Of a stretch of DNA of 64,000 bases, positions 61,445 to 64,000 are shown piece after piece (positions within the stretch are counted from its first letter, which is position 1; the number at the start of each line of letters is the position of its first letter). A program made the translations under genes and the position numbers. The notes beneath the pieces are model-generated. The model was not told the origin of the DNA, made no database searches, and worked only from the letters and a program-made list of their open reading frames with translations. This DNA comes from Akebia trifoliata (Eukaryota > Streptophyta > Magnoliopsida > Ranunculales > Lardizabalaceae), in contig CM030711.1 in assembly GCA_017979445.1 (NCBI GenBank), forward strand, positions 2,914,001 through 2,978,000, given 5' to 3'.

Positions 61445-61830
61445 TGTAGATGCGGATTTTCGCTCTACTTTGAGATATGTGTCGCGACCTCGCGATCCCC
61501 TCTCCTTGTTCTCTTAGGTGTGCCTGCAATGACATCACTCCGACGCCCTAGACAGAGATTTAGTACAAAAAATAAGTGAAATTTGGAGAGAGGAGAAAAT
61601 CATCCCCTTTAGCTCATTTGTCCATCTATATATATAGAGATGAGACTTTAGGACTTAATTGGATCCCACTACCGATTTTACCCTTCTCCAACTTAGAAGG
61701 GGATTTTGGGACGTATCTCGTACATATTTTATACTTTCTACCGAGCTTACTCTCGTATATCCATGCCAAACTCAAATCCCTAGGTGCCACGTGTCACCCC
61801 CTCAGTTCCTAGTGAGAAATATCCTCCACA
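61445..61830 (-). repeat. LTR (5' LTR in element orientation)
   Basis: 386-bp copy, about 95 percent identical by eye to 57876-58259, with one 2-bp length difference. It is followed by the target duplication GAATC at 61831-61835. Confidence 0.85.
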
Positions 61831-61835
61831 GAATC

Positions 61836-62605
61836 TATGTTGCGTTACACTTCATCCAACATAATGGAACGAGAGCATGGCATCGATAACATGTCCTTAT
61901 GATCCATCCATGAGAAGATGAACTGTATGTATTTAATCCCATTTTTTTTATGATGAACCCATATGATGCTGCCATGGTTTTGTTTGCCCATCTAGACACC
62001 AACATATTCTCAAAATACTAGAACACGTTTATATGTGTTTTGGCTTGTGTCTTCGACCAACATCTGATCCAACAAAGCTATAAAGCTTCTCTGGAATGAC
62101 CTTGTCCTTGTCTCTAATATGGCTAGAGAGATTAGGCCAGGCAGATTAAGTTCAGTGAGAAGTCAAAAGCTGTCCAAATATGAAAAAAATGATTCAACCC
62201 ATTTCTGGCTTCTTGCTTTTACAAGAAGCAGCTAATATTTTTTTACCATTTTTTACTGCTTAGTTTCTACAATTTCCAAATCACTCTTTTAAATGGCAAC
62301 AAACATGTAGTTTTCCATTTTCACTCTTTTTTCAATAATTCCTAAACCAAATGACACCCACTTTATGTTGTCCTTCACATGGTTAGCAACTCGGTGTAGG
62401 GCGAAAAATGGTTATGAATTAATTTGAGTATGATTCAGAATATACATTTTGTAGTTTGTTTAAAAATTGGGTAAAATTTTGAAGAACGTCAAAAGTGTGA
62501 TATGAGAGCAGTTTGGGTATAATTCGAGGTCAACACTCTAGAAAACTTTCAAAAATTCGTTTATATACATATTAAAATATTCACAATACTCATTCAAAAG
62601 AGTGA
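61836..62605. other. Spacer between two transposons
   Basis: AT-rich sequence with no recognised gene. It is the original flank of the IQM gene before the LTR element inserted. Confidence 0.5.
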
Positions 62606-62614
62606 AAAAACTAA

Positions 62615-63679
62615 GGGACGTGCTGCTCGTGCCCACCAAATACGCTCTCTGGGCCCACTTAAGTTTAAAAAAATAGAAAGTTACATTTTTACCCTTCTCC
62701 ATACACCTACCATATTCGCCATCTATCGATCGAAAAAATCCAACCCATCTTCTGCATCCATTCTCTCTTTCTCTACCATCTACCACTCTCTCTCTCTCAT
62801 TCAATCTTCTTGTACTTCTTCAAATTCGTTTCCTTTTGAGTTTGTGAGAGATTGAATCAATGGATATTGCATTTAGAATTTTTTTTGTCTTTTAAATTTT
62901 TTATTTTTATTTTACTTTTTATTTTTTCCATTTAGTCATCAAAGAAGATGGAAAACCACCATTACAACCTTTAAAAACGACGATTTTGAATCGAAGAACT
63001 ATAAGTTTTTTTATAATTATGTTTGGTAGGTTCATACTGAACACAACCATTTCAGTGGTAACCTACTGAAGCACTTATAGATTCTTTGATAGATATTGTT
63101 TTGTAAGTTCAAACCAAACTTGTCTAAGAACATTCAATAAGTATCTTATCAAACATAGTTTTCCATCGAACATTACTAAATAAATTCGGTAGATAACGAT
63201 TGAAGGTGTTAGGATTACACGAGAAACTTTTAATTCTATAAACTCCCATAAAAAAGGGTTTTGTAATGTTCAGTATGTACCAATTGAATTTGCGAAAAGA
63301 AGTACAATCTGAACCTATTGAACATAACTGAAAAAAAATTCCAAAATCTTCATTTTTGAAGATTTTAATAGTATTTTTCCATCTTCTTTAATGATTAAAT
63401 ACAAAAAAGTAAAATAAAAAAAGATTTTTGAAAGAAGAATATTTAATCTTCATTGATTCAACCTCTCACAAAACTTAAAAAGAGATAAATATGAAAAGAG
63501 AGAGAAGAAGTGTGTTTTTTGTTCGATGGGTTGTGGAGAAGATGGTGGGTGTGGAGAGTAATTCGATGAAGATATTAGTCGAAAGTAAGTAAGAGTGGAA
63601 TACAAATGAATATTTTTGGTGGGTGAATTGAGTAAGTGGGTGCATAGAGTGTATTTGGTGGACGTGAGAAACACGTCCC
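62615..63679. mobile_element. Mutator-like long-TIR element with 9-bp TSD
   Basis: The left end is GGGACGTGCTGCTCGTGCCC followed by ACCAAATACGCTCT. The reverse complement of the right end is GGGACGTGTTTCTCACGTCC followed by ACCAAATACACTCT. The inverted similarity continues for most of each arm, about 340-390 bp, through TTTGTGAGAGATTGAATCAA and CATCAAAGAAGATGGAAAA. The flanks carry a perfect 9-bp duplication AAAAACTAA (62606-62614 and 63680-63688). Long TIRs plus 9 bp are the Mutator hallmark. The 330-bp middle has no transposase, so it is non-autonomous. Confidence 0.82.
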
Positions 63680-63688
63680 AAAAACTAA

Positions 63689-64000
63689 TAATGAAAATTG
63701 TAAAAGTAAAGAGAGAATAATGGAAGTATTATCACATGATATTGAGATGATTTTAAAAATAAATAAATAAAAATAAGATTTAATTTGTGTTTCTAACTCT
63801 ATTTTTGATTTGTTTAATTCAAGAAAAGAATAAATCGTGAATAATTCCAAAGGTCGTGAAGTTTTACAAGGAATTGAATTAAATGAAAGTTTTAATCATT
63901 ATTTGGATCATTTAAATAATTCTGGTATAATTCACGAATTATTCAAAGAACTACTATGGTGACGCTCCCAAGTATAATGGACCTAGACAACCAAAAATGA
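63689..64000. other. Right edge of window, AT-rich
   Basis: Nothing recognisable is seen after the target duplication of the Mutator-like element. Confidence 0.5.

Larger units (their letters stand above)
57876..61830 (-). mobile_element. Non-autonomous LTR retrotransposon with captured MATE exon
   Basis: Direct repeats 57876-58259 (384 bp) and 61445-61830 (386 bp) start TG, end CA and differ at about 20 positions. The 5-bp target duplication GAATC is perfect (57871-57875 and 61831-61835). Orientation is minus. Below the right-hand LTR the minus strand reads TTGACGCCGTCTGTGAGAAC, like plant gypsy primer-binding sites of the GCGCCGTCTGTGGGA type. Next to the left-hand LTR it reads CCGAGAGAGGGTAT, a polypurine tract. 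The 3.2-kb interior has no gag or pol. It holds two tandem arrays, a C30 run and the first part of a MATE gene. The element lies 140 bp beyond the IQM stop codon. Confidence 0.85.

Noticed and set aside
62538..62804. 88-codon minus-strand frame
   Set aside because: It crosses the end of the Mutator-like element and is charged low-complexity sequence.
63450..63850. Several minus-strand frames of 68-91 codons
   Set aside because: They lie in the right arm of the foldback element and its flank, and have no family resemblance.
1..64000. CRISPR arrays, bacterial operons, riboswitches or viral genes
   Set aside because: The window is spliced plant nuclear DNA. The tandem arrays found lack CRISPR spacing, and no viral coding sequence was recognised.

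Overview
This is a stretch of plant nuclear DNA, most likely from a eudicot. The genes have many GT-AG introns, the spacers are AT-rich, and LINE, LTR and MITE debris is abundant. The protein families are also plant ones: alkaline/neutral invertase, a calmodulin-binding IQM protein, a MATE transporter fragment, and an acidic ribosomal P2 gene with a telo-box promoter. The species cannot be named from the sequence alone.

Layout. At 1-2387 (+) are the last three coding exons of an alkaline/neutral invertase (GH100). At 4041-6490 (-), tail to tail with it, is a complete three-exon gene for 60S acidic ribosomal protein P2 (113 aa). Its promoter carries a TATA box, a telo-box and a TGGGCC site II. 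At 6790-8758 lies a cluster of three related inverted-repeat elements, each bordered by (TA)n. At 9769-44310 (+) is a complete gene for the catalytic subunit of DNA polymerase epsilon. I reconstruct 49 coding exons and 2192 aa over 34.5 kb, with a consensus E2F site 165 nt before the ATG. The exonuclease, polymerase, CysX and C-terminal cysteine motifs are all intact. Its introns hold LINE fragments on both strands, a Ty3/gypsy fragment, an antisense miniature LTR element and a hAT-sized DNA element with an 8-bp target duplication. At 44.3-54.6 kb is a repeat-rich spacer with a TRIM-like element that has both LTRs, a primer-binding site and a polypurine tract. At 54743-57735 (+) is a nine-exon IQM gene (488 aa). 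At 57876-61830, starting 140 bp after the IQM stop, is a non-autonomous LTR retrotransposon with 5-bp target duplications. It carries tandem repeats and, in its own sense (minus strand), the start of a MATE transporter gene. At 62615-63679 is a Mutator-like long-TIR element with a perfect 9-bp target duplication.

The host genes do not form one pathway. They are sugar catabolism, translation, DNA replication and calmodulin signalling genes that happen to be neighbours. The most unusual items are the retrotransposon with the captured MATE exon, a polymerase epsilon intron (after exon 27) that has no GT donor and stays open in frame, and a recent 116-bp tandem duplication of the polymerase stop-codon region. 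Splice sites were placed by eye from reading frame, GT/AG signals and remembered family conservation, so individual boundaries may be off by a few bases.
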